A stretch of DNA of 64,000 bases from Aldehydirespirator sp965221215 (GCA_965221215.1 OZ244872.1:1674001-1738000); one strand, 5' to 3'; counted from the stretch's first letter, positions 51,133 through 59,995 are shown. The notes: generated by a model from the sequence alone, not told the origin. Program-made: numbers and translations.

Positions 51133-52308
51133 TCAGTCGATCCGCACCGACACCACGTCTGTCCAGGCCCCGGTCTGCCAGCTTCGCAGCAGCGCGGCCT
51201 GCACGCTCACGTACTCCAGCGCCTGCTCCAGGCCCGCGGAGTGGGGCCGCTCTTCGGCCACCGCGGCCAGGAACTCGTGATCCTGGATGGTCACCACGTC
51301 CTCGAACCCGATCGAGTTGGCCTCGCCGGGCACGAAGCCGGCGTGGTAGGGGTGGCGCTCGCCGGCGTAGACGGTGGTGTAGCCCCAGTCGCCGTCGCTG
51401 GAGCGGAACAGCCGCATCTCGTTCATGGTCTCGAAGTTCCAGCTGAGCGCGCCCTGGGTGCCATGGACGTCGAAGGCCATCTGGCTCTGAGGCCCGACCA
51501 TGGTGCGGCTGGCCTCGAAGGTGCCCCGGCTGCCGTTGGCGAACACCGCCATGGCCCCGAAGTAGTCCTCGTTGGTGACTGTGCCGACGGGATCGCCCGG
51601 CGCCCCCCGGTCGTAGTGGGTGCCCGACGCCGACGGCAGCGGACGCTGCTTGATGAACGTCTCGCCGGTGCCCACCACTCGCCGGATCGGGCCGTTGATC
51701 ATCATGGCCAGGTCGATGGCGTGGCTGAGGATATCGGTGGACACGCCGTGGCCGGCCTGATCGAGCAGGAACCGCCAGGAGAGCAGGCCGAGCGGATCGG
51801 CGCCGTACATGGAGAAGAAGCGGCCCCGGTAGTTGGTGATCTCGCCCAACTCGCCGGCGGTGATCAGGTTGCGGGCGTGCTGCACCAGGGGCACGAAGCG
51901 GTAGTTGTAGCCCACACCCGAGACGACGCCGGCGTCGCGGCAGGCCTTCTCGGCTCGGGCGGTCTGCTCCGGGGTGCCCCCGACCGGCTTCTCGCAGAAG
52001 ACGTGCTTGCCGGCCGCGGCGGCGGCCTCCACCATCTCGCAGTGCACCATGTTGGGGGCGCAGACCGCCACCACGTCCGCGTCGGGATGGTCGACCGCGG
52101 CCCGCCAGTCGTCAGTGGCCTCGCGGAAGCCGAACTCGCCCACCGCCGCGGCTCGGCGCTCGGCCAGAGTGTCGGCGCACACGGTGAGCTCGGCCCGGTA
52201 CTTGAGCCCGTCGAAGATCATGGGCAGCCGGGCGTAGGAGCGGGCGTGGGCCTGGCCCATCCAGCCGAAGCCGATAACGGCCACCCCGAGCCGGCGGCAC
52301 GCGGTCAT
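51133..52308 (-). CDS. Gfo/Idh/MocA-family oxidoreductase
   Basis: A 391-residue dehydrogenase with cofactor loop VIGFGWMGQAHARSYARLP, CEKPVGGTPEQTARAE near residue 108, YNYRFVPLVQHAR and GHGVSTDILSHAIDLA as the catalytic Asp-x3-His region. It is longer than IolG and resembles the family members that act on scyllo- or other inositols, or on keto-sugars. With iolG it gives the operon two ring-oxidising enzymes. ATG at 52308 overlaps the stop of a mini-ORF (ATGA) and the gene ends 26 bases before iolD. Confidence 0.9.
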   Translation of the reverse strand: MTACRRLGVAVIGFGWMGQAHARSYARLPMIFDGLKYRAELTVCADTLAERRAAAVGEFGFREATDDWRAAVDHPDADVVAVCAPNMVHCEMVEAAAAAGKHVFCEKPVGGTPEQTARAEKACRDAGVVSGVGYNYRFVPLVQHARNLITAGELGEITNYRGRFFSMYGADPLGLLSWRFLLDQAGHGVSTDILSHAIDLAMMINGPIRRVVGTGETFIKQRPLPSASGTHYDRGAPGDPVGTVTNEDYFGAMAVFANGSRGTFEASRTMVGPQSQMAFDVHGTQGALSWNFETMNEMRLFRSSDGDWGYTTVYAGERHPYHAGFVPGEANSIGFEDVVTIQDHEFLAAVAEERPHSAGLEQALEYVSVQAALLRSWQTGAWTDVVSVRID

Positions 52309-52409
52309 CGCGCCCTCCCGCCGTCGAGTAGGGGTGCGGGCGCGAGTGCCGGTGTGATGGCACCGGACTGCTGCCGCCGCGATGGCGCGGGAGCGTGTGC
52401 CGACTTCAT
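52305..52409 (-). other. junction mini-ORF between the hydroxyacid dehydrogenase and the Gfo/Idh gene
   Basis: Thirty-four codons plus stop exactly fill the gap, with ATGA overlaps at both ends. Unlike the others it shows little remaining similarity to its neighbours, so it is either old or different in origin. Confidence 0.4.
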
Positions 52410-53368
52410 GACGCTCTGCGCCGGTCTACGGCAGGGTCGGCTGCGGTTGGGTCGAGCAGGTGCTCGGGGGTGCCGCCCCGCAGCCACTCCAAGGCTTGGC
52501 CGAGGGCCTGACCGACGAGTCGCACCGAGCCCGCGGTAGTGGACGAAGCCACATGGGGGGTGACGATCACATCGTCTCGCTCCAGCAGCGGATGCCCCTG
52601 CGGAAGCGGCTCGGGGTCGGTCACGTCGAGGCCGGCGCCGCCGATCGGCCCGGAGACGAGGCCGGCCAGCAGGGCTTCGTGGTCTATCAGCGAGCCCCGG
52701 GCGCAGTTGACGATGATCACGCCGGGGCGCATGGCCGCGATGCTGGCCCCGTCCACCAGGTGGCGGGTCTCGGCGGTGGCCGGCGCGTGCAGCGACACTG
52801 CGTCGCTGTGGCGCCACAGTTCGTCCAGGCTCACCGGCTCGCCCAACTCGGCTGTGTCGGAGGCGTCGAGATACGGGTCGTGGACCAGCACTCTCATGCC
52901 CAAAACGTTCCCGTAGCGGGCCATGCGCCGGCCGATGCGCCCACAGCCGACCAGTCCCAGCGTGCGGCCGTCGAGCTCGAGGGCCCGATGGGCAGCCCGG
53001 TAGTGGCCGGAGCTGCCCCGCCTGTTCGCTCGGCCTCTTAGTTGCGCCTCGGCCGGCTTGAGCCGCTTCGACACGGCCAGCAGCAGGGCCAGCGAATGCT
53101 CGGCGGTGGAGACGGTGGGGGCGTCGGGAGCGTTGCAGGCCGCCACCCCGTGGGCCGCGCAGGCCGCGACCTCGACGTTGTCGTAGCCAATGCCGGAGCG
53201 GGCCACCACCTTCAGCCGGGGCAGCCGGCGGCAGGCGTCGGCGTTCCAGGCCTCGTCGGCGCCCACCACCACCGCGTCGGCGTCGGCCACGTCGTCGGTC
53301 AGCTCCGCGTCGTCGGGGATGACCACCTCCCGCGGCGGTGGCCGGTCGATCCACACTCGCCAGCTCAT
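52406..53368 (-). CDS. D-isomer-specific 2-hydroxyacid dehydrogenase (PGDH-like)
   Basis: A 320-residue NAD-dependent dehydrogenase: KVVARSGIGYDNVEV, cofactor loop GLVGCGRIGRRMARYG (about residue 146), catalytic Arg in VNCARGSLIDHEAL, Glu in DVTDPEPLPQ and His in VTPHVASST. It resembles phosphoglycerate dehydrogenase but lacks regulatory domains. In the inositol operon its substrate is uncertain. ATG at 53368 overlaps the stop of the last of four tandem mini-ORFs; the opening MSWRVWIDR is the template of those repeats. Confidence 0.92.
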   Translation of the reverse strand: MSWRVWIDRPPPREVVIPDDAELTDDVADADAVVVGADEAWNADACRRLPRLKVVARSGIGYDNVEVAACAAHGVAACNAPDAPTVSTAEHSLALLLAVSKRLKPAEAQLRGRANRRGSSGHYRAAHRALELDGRTLGLVGCGRIGRRMARYGNVLGMRVLVHDPYLDASDTAELGEPVSLDELWRHSDAVSLHAPATAETRHLVDGASIAAMRPGVIIVNCARGSLIDHEALLAGLVSGPIGGAGLDVTDPEPLPQGHPLLERDDVIVTPHVASSTTAGSVRLVGQALGQALEWLRGGTPEHLLDPTAADPAVDRRRAS

Positions 53369-53652
53369 GCCGCCTCCAACACCGCGCCGATCCCGGCTCG
53401 GGTCGCATCGTGCCGGTCGATCCACACTCGCCGACTCACGCCGCCTCCAACACCGCGCCGATCTCGGCTCTGGGCGCAACGGGACGGTCGATCCACACTC
53501 GCCGACTCACGCCGCCCCCAACACCGCGTCGATCTCGGCTCGGGTCGCATCGTGCCGGTCGATCCACACTCGCCGACTCACGCCGCCCCCAACACCGCGT
53601 CGATCTCGGCTCGGGTCGCATCGTGCCGGTCGATCCACACTCGCCGACTCAC
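53365..53652 (-). repeat. 71-bp tandem array coding four GTGA-coupled mini-ORFs between iolC and the dehydrogenase
   Basis: CGGTCGATCCACACTCGCC begins at 53343, 53414, 53485, 53556 and 53627, a strict 71-base period. On the minus strand each unit is a 24-codon frame from GTG to TGA: 53578-53652, 53507-53581, 53436-53510 and 53365-53439. Each peptide starts VSRRVWIDR, like the downstream dehydrogenase, and ends xRAEIxAVLxAA, like IolC, so each is a fusion of the next gene's first codons with the previous gene's last codons. The first two units are identical and the other two differ at several bases. Consecutive frames overlap by GTGA (the last by ATGA), forming an unbroken stop/start chain. 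Confidence 0.85.
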
Positions 53653-54590
53653 GCCGCCCCCAACACCGCGTCGATCTCGGCTCGGGTCGGCATGGCGTCG
53701 GCGCAGGTCAGGCGACCGGCCACTATGGCGCCCGCGGCGTTGGCCCTGGTGACCGCCTCGACCGGGTCGAGGCCCCCCAGGAGTCCGTCGGCCAGCGAGC
53801 CCCCGAAGGCGTCGCCCGCGCCGAGCCCGCACACCACCTCCACCGGCACCGGCGACACTCGGGCCCGGCTGTCGGGGGTGGCCACCAGCACGCCGTCGGC
53901 GCCCATCTTCACCACCGCCAGCTGCACGCCCCGCTCGAGCAGGCGGTCAGCGGCCCGGTCGGGATCGGCGGCACCGACCGCGATCTCGCACTCGGTCCGG
54001 TTGCCGACCGCCACCGTGGCCCACTCGACCGCCGCGCCGATGTGTTCGGACGCCTCCGCGGCCGACGCCCAGAAACTGGGCCGGTAGTCCAGGTCCAAGA
54101 CGGTGTGCTCGGCCCGGTTCCGCCGCTCGAGCACGGCCCGCACCGCCGAGCGTGAGGGCTCCTGGGCGAAGCGGGATCCGGCCACCCACAGCACGCCCAC
54201 GGTGTAGGCCGCGGAGGGGATATCGCCCACGGTGAGGTTCATGTCGGGGCCCCGCGGCTCCCGGTAGAACAGCAGCGGCGGGTCGGTGGGGGGATCCAGC
54301 GCGCAGAAGGCCAGGGCGGTGCGCAGGTCGGGATCCACCGACACGAAGTCGTTGACCACGCCGTACTGGTCGGCCAGGGCGGTGCGGATGTAGGCGCCGA
54401 AGCCGTCGTCGCCCACCCGGGTGACCACCGCGGCCCGCCGGCCCAGCCGGGCCGCGGCCACGGCCACGTTGGTGGGCGAACCGCCGATCGACTTGGCGAA
54501 CGACGACACCCCGCTCAAAGGCACGCCGCTCTGCTGGGGATAGAGGTCGACGCTGACCCGGCCGATGGTCAGCAACTCCAGCTCGTTCAT
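53649..54590 (-). CDS. iolC: 5-dehydro-2-deoxygluconokinase
   Basis: A 313-residue PfkB/ribokinase-family kinase that phosphorylates 2-deoxy-5-keto-D-gluconate. Seen: GRVSVDLYPQQSGVPL near the N-terminus (IolC-like), GGSPTNVAVAAARLG, DYRPSFW, GNRTECEIAVG and the anion hole/catalytic base GLGAGDAFGGSL near residue 255. No aldolase domain is attached, unlike proteobacterial IolC fusions. Its TGA overlaps the first tandem mini-ORF as GTGA. Confidence 0.94.
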   Translation of the reverse strand: MNELELLTIGRVSVDLYPQQSGVPLSGVSSFAKSIGGSPTNVAVAAARLGRRAAVVTRVGDDGFGAYIRTALADQYGVVNDFVSVDPDLRTALAFCALDPPTDPPLLFYREPRGPDMNLTVGDIPSAAYTVGVLWVAGSRFAQEPSRSAVRAVLERRNRAEHTVLDLDYRPSFWASAAEASEHIGAAVEWATVAVGNRTECEIAVGAADPDRAADRLLERGVQLAVVKMGADGVLVATPDSRARVSPVPVEVVCGLGAGDAFGGSLADGLLGGLDPVEAVTRANAAGAIVAGRLTCADAMPTRAEIDAVLGAA

Positions 54591-54657
54591 CGCGATCGGG
54601 GGGAGGGATCGACCGCCTCAGAGCCGGCGACGGTCGACGAGCGGCGACAGGTCACCC

Positions 54658-55440
54658 TCAGCTGGAGCCCGCCTCGGCCAGCTCGTGCTGGAGCTCCTCC
54701 AACTCGGCGCCGCCGGCCATGAGCTGGGTCAGCTCCGACTGAGTCAACTCGTCTTTGGCCCAGTTGCCCAGCGACTGGCCCCGCTGCAGGATCACGAACC
54801 GGTCGCCCACGGGATAGGCGTGGTTGGGATTGTGGGTGATGAAGATCACGGCCAGACCCTGGTCACGGGCCTCCACGATCCGGCGCAGCACCACGCCCGA
54901 CTGCTTCACCCCCAGAGCGGAGGTGGGCTCGTCGAGGATCAGCACCCGTGCCCCGAAATAGCTGGCCCGGGCGATGGCCACCGACTGGCGCTCGCCGCCC
55001 GACAGCGTGCCCACGCTCTGCTCGGTGTCGCGGATGTCGATGCCCATCTTGGCCATCTCTTCCTTGGCGATCATCTTGGCCTTGTCGATGTCGATCTGTC
55101 GGAACGGCCAAACCCCGGTCTTGGGCTCCTGGCCCAAAAAGAAGTTCCGCCACACCGACATCAGCGGCACCATGGCCAGATCCTGGTACACGGTGGCGAT
55201 ACCGGCCGAGAGCGCTTCCCGGGGCGAGGCGAACTTCACGTTGTCGCCCTCGAGCAGCAGGTCGCCCGCATCGTGCTGGTGCACTCCGGCCAGGATCTTG
55301 ATGAACGTCGACTTGCCGGCGCCGTTGTCGCCGAGCACGCACGTCACCTCGCCGGGGTTCACCGTGGTGGTCACGCCGGTGAGGGCGATGATGTTGCCGT
55401 AGAACTTCGAGATTCCCTTGAGTTCGAGAAAGTCGGTCAT
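54658..55440 (-). CDS. ABC transporter ATPase, sugar/inositol type
   Basis: A 260-residue single-cassette ATPase: Walker A GDNGAGKST (about residues 37-45), Q loop YQDLAMVP, signature LSGGERQSVAIARA, Walker B VLILDEPTSALG and H-loop ITHN. Sugar importers of this class often have two fused cassettes; this has one and should work as a homodimer, as with FrcA-type proteins. It follows the permease gene by 3 bases. Energises inositol uptake, by context. Confidence 0.94.
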   Translation of the reverse strand: MTDFLELKGISKFYGNIIALTGVTTTVNPGEVTCVLGDNGAGKSTFIKILAGVHQHDAGDLLLEGDNVKFASPREALSAGIATVYQDLAMVPLMSVWRNFFLGQEPKTGVWPFRQIDIDKAKMIAKEEMAKMGIDIRDTEQSVGTLSGGERQSVAIARASYFGARVLILDEPTSALGVKQSGVVLRRIVEARDQGLAVIFITHNPNHAYPVGDRFVILQRGQSLGNWAKDELTQSELTQLMAGGAELEELQHELAEAGSS

Positions 55441-55443
55441 TGC

Positions 55444-57792
55444 TCAGTCCCCCTTTGAGCCCGAATCGGACTCGGCTGGCACCACTATGGCTATCTCCGC
55501 TCGGTCGGGCTTGACAGCGCCTGATGCCGTCGGCGCCTTCTCGGCCCGGCCCCGCACGTAGTTGTTGACCAGCACCGCCACCAGCAGCAGCGCCCCCAGC
55601 ACCAGGAACCGCCAGTCGCTGTTCCATTGGGCGAAGCCGATGCCCTGGGAGATCATTCCCCAGATCACCGCGCCGATGCCGGCGCCGAGCGCCGATCCGT
55701 ACCCGCCGGTGAGCAGGTTGCCGCCCACCACGGCCACGATGATGTAGCGGAACTCGTTGCCGTCGCCCACGTTGGCCTGCACCGCGGTGAGCCGGAAGGC
55801 GATCAGCATGCCAGTGATCCAGGCTGCGCCCGACACCATCATGAACAGCGTGGTCTTGGTGCGCGCCGCGGGCACGCCCACCGAGCGGGCCGCGTCCTTG
55901 TTGCCGCCGACCGCCATGATCCAGCTGCCGAACTGGGTGCGCATCAACAGCCACGAGCCGACCGCGGCGAAGATCAGGAACGACAGCACCACCACTCCGA
56001 ACTGGGTCTGCGGGCAGCGCATCTCGCCGTCGGTTCCCACTGTGCAGATCTTGTCGAGCTCGCTGCCGGTCACGAACAGCAGCCGGGCGGCCACGCTGAG
56101 CAGCACCGCGCCGATCCCGACTGACACCAGGGCCCGGCCGACCCCCTCGTCGCCGGTCATCAGGGTGCGGCCCACCGTTCCCGCCGCGTAGGCCACGAAG
56201 GCGACGATTCCCCCCTTGGCCGCACCGGTGAGCAGGGCGTAGAGGAGCCCGTCGCCGTCGGCCAACTCGATCACCGCGAACACTGCGAAGCCGGCCACCC
56301 CCAGCGCGCCGCAGAGCTGCATCCACCGGCCGAACTGCGGGGGCGGGGGCGCCGCGGTGCGGATCGCGCTCAGGTAGCGGGCCACTGCGGAGGCCGCCAT
56401 CAGCAGCGCCACCAGCAGCAGCACGGTGAACAGCTCGACTCGCAGCTTGCGCGACGCCGACTCGGACTGGATGAAGAACGCCAGCACGACAATGGCCAGC
56501 GAGATGGCCAGCGATACCCACACCGCGGGCTGCACCCTTCGCGCCGTCGACCACAGCAGCATGATCCCCAGCAGGGCGAGCCCGCCGAACAGGATCACCC
56601 GGGCGGCCTGAACCGTCACCAGGAAGCTGATCGCGGGCAGGGCCACCAGCACCGCTCCGATCACGGGGTAGCCGGGCGTGACCCGCCCCAGCGCCGCCAC
56701 CACCGCCAGCGCTCCGACTGCGGCGATGCCCAGCGCGAACACGAACTTGCCGATCCCTCCGCCCAGGTAGCCGAGCTGGGAGGAGTCGGTGGCGTCCATG
56801 GCCAGTGCCACCACCATGGCGACCACCAGGGCCGCCACCCCGCCGATCAGGTACTGCCACCACTGGGCCTCGGCGCTGCGCCCGGAGCGGTCCGGCGCCT
56901 CATAGCGGGACCGGCACCAGCCCGCCACCGCCACCAGCACGCCGGCGGTCACCAGAATGCCGCCGACCCAGTTTGAGGCCGAGCCGTCCTGGGCCAGCAG
57001 ATAGATGAATCCTGCCAGCGCCACCACCACGCCTGCCGCGGCAACGACCATGGCCGCGGGGTTCGGCGCAGGGCGCCGGGCGTAGGTGAGCTCGAACGTG
57101 CCGACCATCAAGGCGGCGATGCCGCCGATCAGCAGCAGGGCCCACATCTCGTCGCGGACCAGCCACAGGTTGGACCAGCTTCGCACGTCCCACAGGTGGG
57201 AGTTGCGAAGCCATTCGGCGCCGAAGATGCCGTTCCAGAACTCGTAGCCCTCGGCCTCGTCGAGCCCCTCGACGAGCACCTTGTTGGTGAACAGCTTGGA
57301 GAAGCCGAGCTTGGCCCCGATCAGCATGAAGAACGTTCCCAGCGTGACGATGAAGCTGGGCAGAGAGGTCTTCTCGACCAGGGTGCCGTTGAACCAGCCG
57401 ATGGCCAGCGCGAAGGCCAGTGACAGCGGCACCGCGATGTGCAGCCCCAGCCCGGCGCCGTTGATGTCGTTGGCCAGAAGGATGGCGATGAGGGCGGTGG
57501 CCCCGGTCATGGCGCCCGACGACAGGTCGAACTCGCCGCCGATCATCAGCAGCGCCACGGGCACGGCCATCAACCCCAGGTAGGCGGCAACGTCGAGGAA
57601 GTTGGCGGTGCCCCCCACGGTGCCGAAGGGCGCGGACACCAGCCAGAACAGCAGCCACACGCCGACGGCCCCCATCAGGGCCCCGATCTCGGGCCGGGTC
57701 AGCAGCGTTTGTATCGGCCCCCGGTGGGCCAGCCGCTCGTCGCCGCCCGCCTCGGCTGCTGCGGCGGGCTTATCGGTGGTCGTGTCGGCCAT
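55444..57792 (-). CDS. oversized ABC permease (RbsC-type) with large central membrane insertion
   Basis: A 782-residue permease, more than twice the 320-350 residues usual for RbsC/FrcB-type subunits. The N-terminal part has the family's GGEFDLSSGAMTGATALIAI and PSFIVTLGTFFM (about residues 80-165). The C-terminal 180 residues have the other half (VGGNKDAARSVGVPAARTK and VVGGNLLTGGYGSALGA). In between lies about 350 residues of extra hydrophobic segments without permease motifs. ATG at 57792 has GGGGGAT upstream. Transport of inositol or a methyl-inositol is inferred from the operon. Confidence 0.9.
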   Translation of the reverse strand: MADTTTDKPAAAAEAGGDERLAHRGPIQTLLTRPEIGALMGAVGVWLLFWLVSAPFGTVGGTANFLDVAAYLGLMAVPVALLMIGGEFDLSSGAMTGATALIAILLANDINGAGLGLHIAVPLSLAFALAIGWFNGTLVEKTSLPSFIVTLGTFFMLIGAKLGFSKLFTNKVLVEGLDEAEGYEFWNGIFGAEWLRNSHLWDVRSWSNLWLVRDEMWALLLIGGIAALMVGTFELTYARRPAPNPAAMVVAAAGVVVALAGFIYLLAQDGSASNWVGGILVTAGVLVAVAGWCRSRYEAPDRSGRSAEAQWWQYLIGGVAALVVAMVVALAMDATDSSQLGYLGGGIGKFVFALGIAAVGALAVVAALGRVTPGYPVIGAVLVALPAISFLVTVQAARVILFGGLALLGIMLLWSTARRVQPAVWVSLAISLAIVVLAFFIQSESASRKLRVELFTVLLLVALLMAASAVARYLSAIRTAAPPPPQFGRWMQLCGALGVAGFAVFAVIELADGDGLLYALLTGAAKGGIVAFVAYAAGTVGRTLMTGDEGVGRALVSVGIGAVLLSVAARLLFVTGSELDKICTVGTDGEMRCPQTQFGVVVLSFLIFAAVGSWLLMRTQFGSWIMAVGGNKDAARSVGVPAARTKTTLFMMVSGAAWITGMLIAFRLTAVQANVGDGNEFRYIIVAVVGGNLLTGGYGSALGAGIGAVIWGMISQGIGFAQWNSDWRFLVLGALLLVAVLVNNYVRGRAEKAPTASGAVKPDRAEIAIVVPAESDSGSKGD

Positions 57793-57867
57793 TTGATCCC
57801 CCAATGGCTAGTTGACTCGTGCCGGTCTCCCAGGTGCCCGAGACGACCGGACCGTTGTGATGATCCG

Positions 57868-57907
57868 CCAGCATCGGGGCCCGCGGAACCGCGGGCCCCG
57901 CGCTGGG
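57868..57907 (-). terminator. strong hairpin between binding-protein and permease genes
   Basis: CGGGGCCCGCGG pairs perfectly with CCGCGGGCCCCG around almost no loop, extended by CCAG/CTGG. There is no T-run, so it is more likely an attenuating or mRNA-stabilising hairpin, which would keep the binding-protein level above that of the permease, than a full terminator. The 184 bases between the two genes hold nothing else I can see. Confidence 0.6.
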
Positions 57908-57976
57908 GGAAGTTAGCAGAAAGGGGCGACAGGCGGTCTGCCCGCCGCCCCCGTCTGCGTGCTCTAACTCAGCTGA

Positions 57977-59038
57977 TCAGCGTGTGCCCTGCTGCACCAG
58001 CGTCTTGACGACCGACGCGTTGGCGGTGTCGACGAAGCCCGGGCCGGTCAACAGCGGCAGACCGCCGCCCGCGGTGTTCTGGTTGGTGGCCTGCAGGTAC
58101 ATCAGGATGACCGGCAGGTAGCCCTGCAGGTACTGCTGCTGGTCGACGGTGAAGGCCACGTCGCCCGCCTCGATGGCGTCGATCAGGTCGCCGGAGAGGT
58201 CGAAGCCGCCGATGACCAGGTCGCGTCCGGCCTGCTCGCCGGCGGTCAGCGCCCGCAGAGGCAGGTTCGGGCCGACGCCGAGCACGCCGTCGATGGACGG
58301 ATCGGCCTGCAGCAGAGCCGCGATGCTGTTCTGCTGCTCGTCGGGGTTGGCGTCGAGGCCGACGAACTCGGAGGTCACGTCGCCGTTGAACGTCTCGGCC
58401 AGGCCCTCGCAGCGCTCCTCGAGCGCCACATTGGACTGCTCCTGGCGGGCGCACAGCACATGGGTGGCGCCCAGTGCGTTGAAGCGCTCGCCTGCGCCGT
58501 TGCCGGCCACGACCTCGGTCTGGCCGACGTGGGTGACCGCGCCGAGTTCCTTGTAGTTGTTCACGCCCGAGTTGAGCGTGTACAGCGGGATGCCTGCGGC
58601 CACGACGCCGGCGGCGGCGTCGCTCACACCGGCCGGGTCGGCCAGCGAGATGGCGATGCCCGAGGAGCCGGAGGCCACTGCGGCCTCGATCTCCTGGGCC
58701 TGGGCCAGGGCGTCGTTGTTGGAGCCGAAGTACACGACGTCGCAGCCGATGGCGGCAGCGGCGTCGGCCACGGCCACCTCGACCACGGACCAGAACACGC
58801 CGGAGTCGCCGTGGGTGATCACATGGAACGTGTGGTCGCAGCCCTGGGTGTCCACCACGTCGTCGGTGGCGGCGGTGGTCGCCGGAGCGTCGCCGTCGTC
58901 GTCGGCCATGGCCGCGTCGTCAGCCGCGGCAGGCGCCTCGGCGGCCGGCTCCGGCGCGTCGTCGCCGTCGTCGCCGCACGCTGCGGCCACGAGCGTGATG
59001 GCGAGCACCACGCCGAGCAGCTTCAATAGTCTTGACAT
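57977..59038 (-). CDS. substrate-binding lipoprotein of the inositol-type ABC transporter
   Basis: A 353-residue extracytoplasmic binding protein. Signal with lipobox LVAAACG puts the lipidated Cys near residue 21; an Ala/Asp-rich linker follows to about residue 65. The rest is a Peripla_BP_4 (ribose/inositol-binding) fold: FHVITHGDSGVFWSVVEVAV, SLADPAGVSDAA, LNSGVNNYKELG, GVGPNLPLRAL and VIGGFDLSGDLIDAIEAGDV. It follows the IolE-like gene by 6 bases. Confidence 0.94.
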   Translation of the reverse strand: MSRLLKLLGVVLAITLVAAACGDDGDDAPEPAAEAPAAADDAAMADDDGDAPATTAATDDVVDTQGCDHTFHVITHGDSGVFWSVVEVAVADAAAAIGCDVVYFGSNNDALAQAQEIEAAVASGSSGIAISLADPAGVSDAAAGVVAAGIPLYTLNSGVNNYKELGAVTHVGQTEVVAGNGAGERFNALGATHVLCARQEQSNVALEERCEGLAETFNGDVTSEFVGLDANPDEQQNSIAALLQADPSIDGVLGVGPNLPLRALTAGEQAGRDLVIGGFDLSGDLIDAIEAGDVAFTVDQQQYLQGYLPVILMYLQATNQNTAGGGLPLLTGPGFVDTANASVVKTLVQQGTR

Positions 59039-59044
59039 TGTTGT

Positions 59045-59995
59045 TTATCCCTCCGGGAATCGGTGGTTGTTGTGGGTTGCTCCGCTGCCCGCAACCGCGG
59101 GCACCAGATCTCGCAGGAAGTCCAGGCTCAGATCGGCGTTGCGCCTGAGCCGGCCCACCGCGGCGAGGTCGCCCTCGGCGATGGCTGCATCCTGCTCCAG
59201 GACGTACCAGAGGTCTCGTCCCGGCTCTTCGAGACGGGCGACGATCTCGGCGATCGCCACCCCTCCTCGACCTAGGGGCGGGAACAGGCCGCGCTGCACG
59301 GCCTCCATGAGCGACAGCTCTCCCGCGGTGAGGCGCGCCGCCAGGGCGAGGTCCACGTCCTTGAGGTGGACGAGGCCCACGCGGTGCGCGTGATGATCCA
59401 ACAGTGCGGCGACGTCGGTGCCGCCGAGGGTGAGGTGGGCGGTGTCGAGCACGAGCGACACGTCGGAGCCCTCCAGCACCCGGGCCAGCTCCGCGTCGGT
59501 CTCCACCAGCGAGCCGAAGTGCGAATGGAACACCTGCATCAGGCCACAGCCGGCGACCACCTCGTCGATCTCTCCCAGGGCGCCGCACAGCGCGGCCCAC
59601 TGCGAGTCGCTGAGCGGCCCCCGGCGCCAATGGTCGGGGCAGCTCACCGCGCAGGTCACGAAGAACTGCCCGCCGACGCTTCCGATCAGCTCGGCCCAGC
59701 GGTGGGCCGCGGCCCGGGTCTCGGCGGCGCGGGCCGGCTCGTGCAGCACCAGCGGCACGAATCCCCCCAGCAGGCGCAGGCCGTGGGCGTCGAGCGCGGC
59801 CCGCAGCCGCTGCGGCTCCGTGGGCAGGTATCCGAGCGAGCCCAGCTCGGTGTGGGTGAAGCCCGCGGCGGCCATCTCGGCCAGCACCCGGTCGACGGGG
59901 AGCTGGTAGCCCCAGCCCGGCATCTCGCACACGCCCCAGCTGATGGGAGCGGTGGCCACCCGGTCGACCAGCGCGGTGCCCACGGCGACCGTCAT
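59045..59995 (-). CDS. IolE/MocC-like sugar phosphate isomerase-epimerase (probable inosose dehydratase)
   Basis: A 316-residue TIM-barrel protein of the AP-endonuclease-2/xylose-isomerase-like family. Seen: APISWGVCEMPGWGYQLP, AAAGFTHTELGSLGYLP, FHSHFGSLVETDAEL, VLDTAHLTLGG and HLKDVD, the metal-binding Glu/Asp/His scaffold. IolE dehydrates 2-keto-myo-inositol; MocC is its rhizopine-pathway relative. No other dehydratase is present, so it probably fills this step. First gene of the operon, directly behind the LacI-type operators. ATG at 59995; a longer frame would run back towards them. Confidence 0.85.
   Translation of the reverse strand: MTVAVGTALVDRVATAPISWGVCEMPGWGYQLPVDRVLAEMAAAGFTHTELGSLGYLPTEPQRLRAALDAHGLRLLGGFVPLVLHEPARAAETRAAAHRWAELIGSVGGQFFVTCAVSCPDHWRRGPLSDSQWAALCGALGEIDEVVAGCGLMQVFHSHFGSLVETDAELARVLEGSDVSLVLDTAHLTLGGTDVAALLDHHAHRVGLVHLKDVDLALAARLTAGELSLMEAVQRGLFPPLGRGGVAIAEIVARLEEPGRDLWYVLEQDAAIAEGDLAAVGRLRRNADLSLDFLRDLVPAVAGSGATHNNHRFPEG

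Noticed and set aside
53023..53045. AGAGGCCGAGCGAA inside the PGDH-like gene resembling the dispersed repeat
   Set aside because: The match stops after about 14 bases and the protein has no extra length compared with its family, so it is not a convincing copy.
53343..53697. Regular repeats that could suggest a CRISPR array
   Set aside because: The 71-base units are contiguous and similar throughout, without unique spacers, and there are no cas genes.
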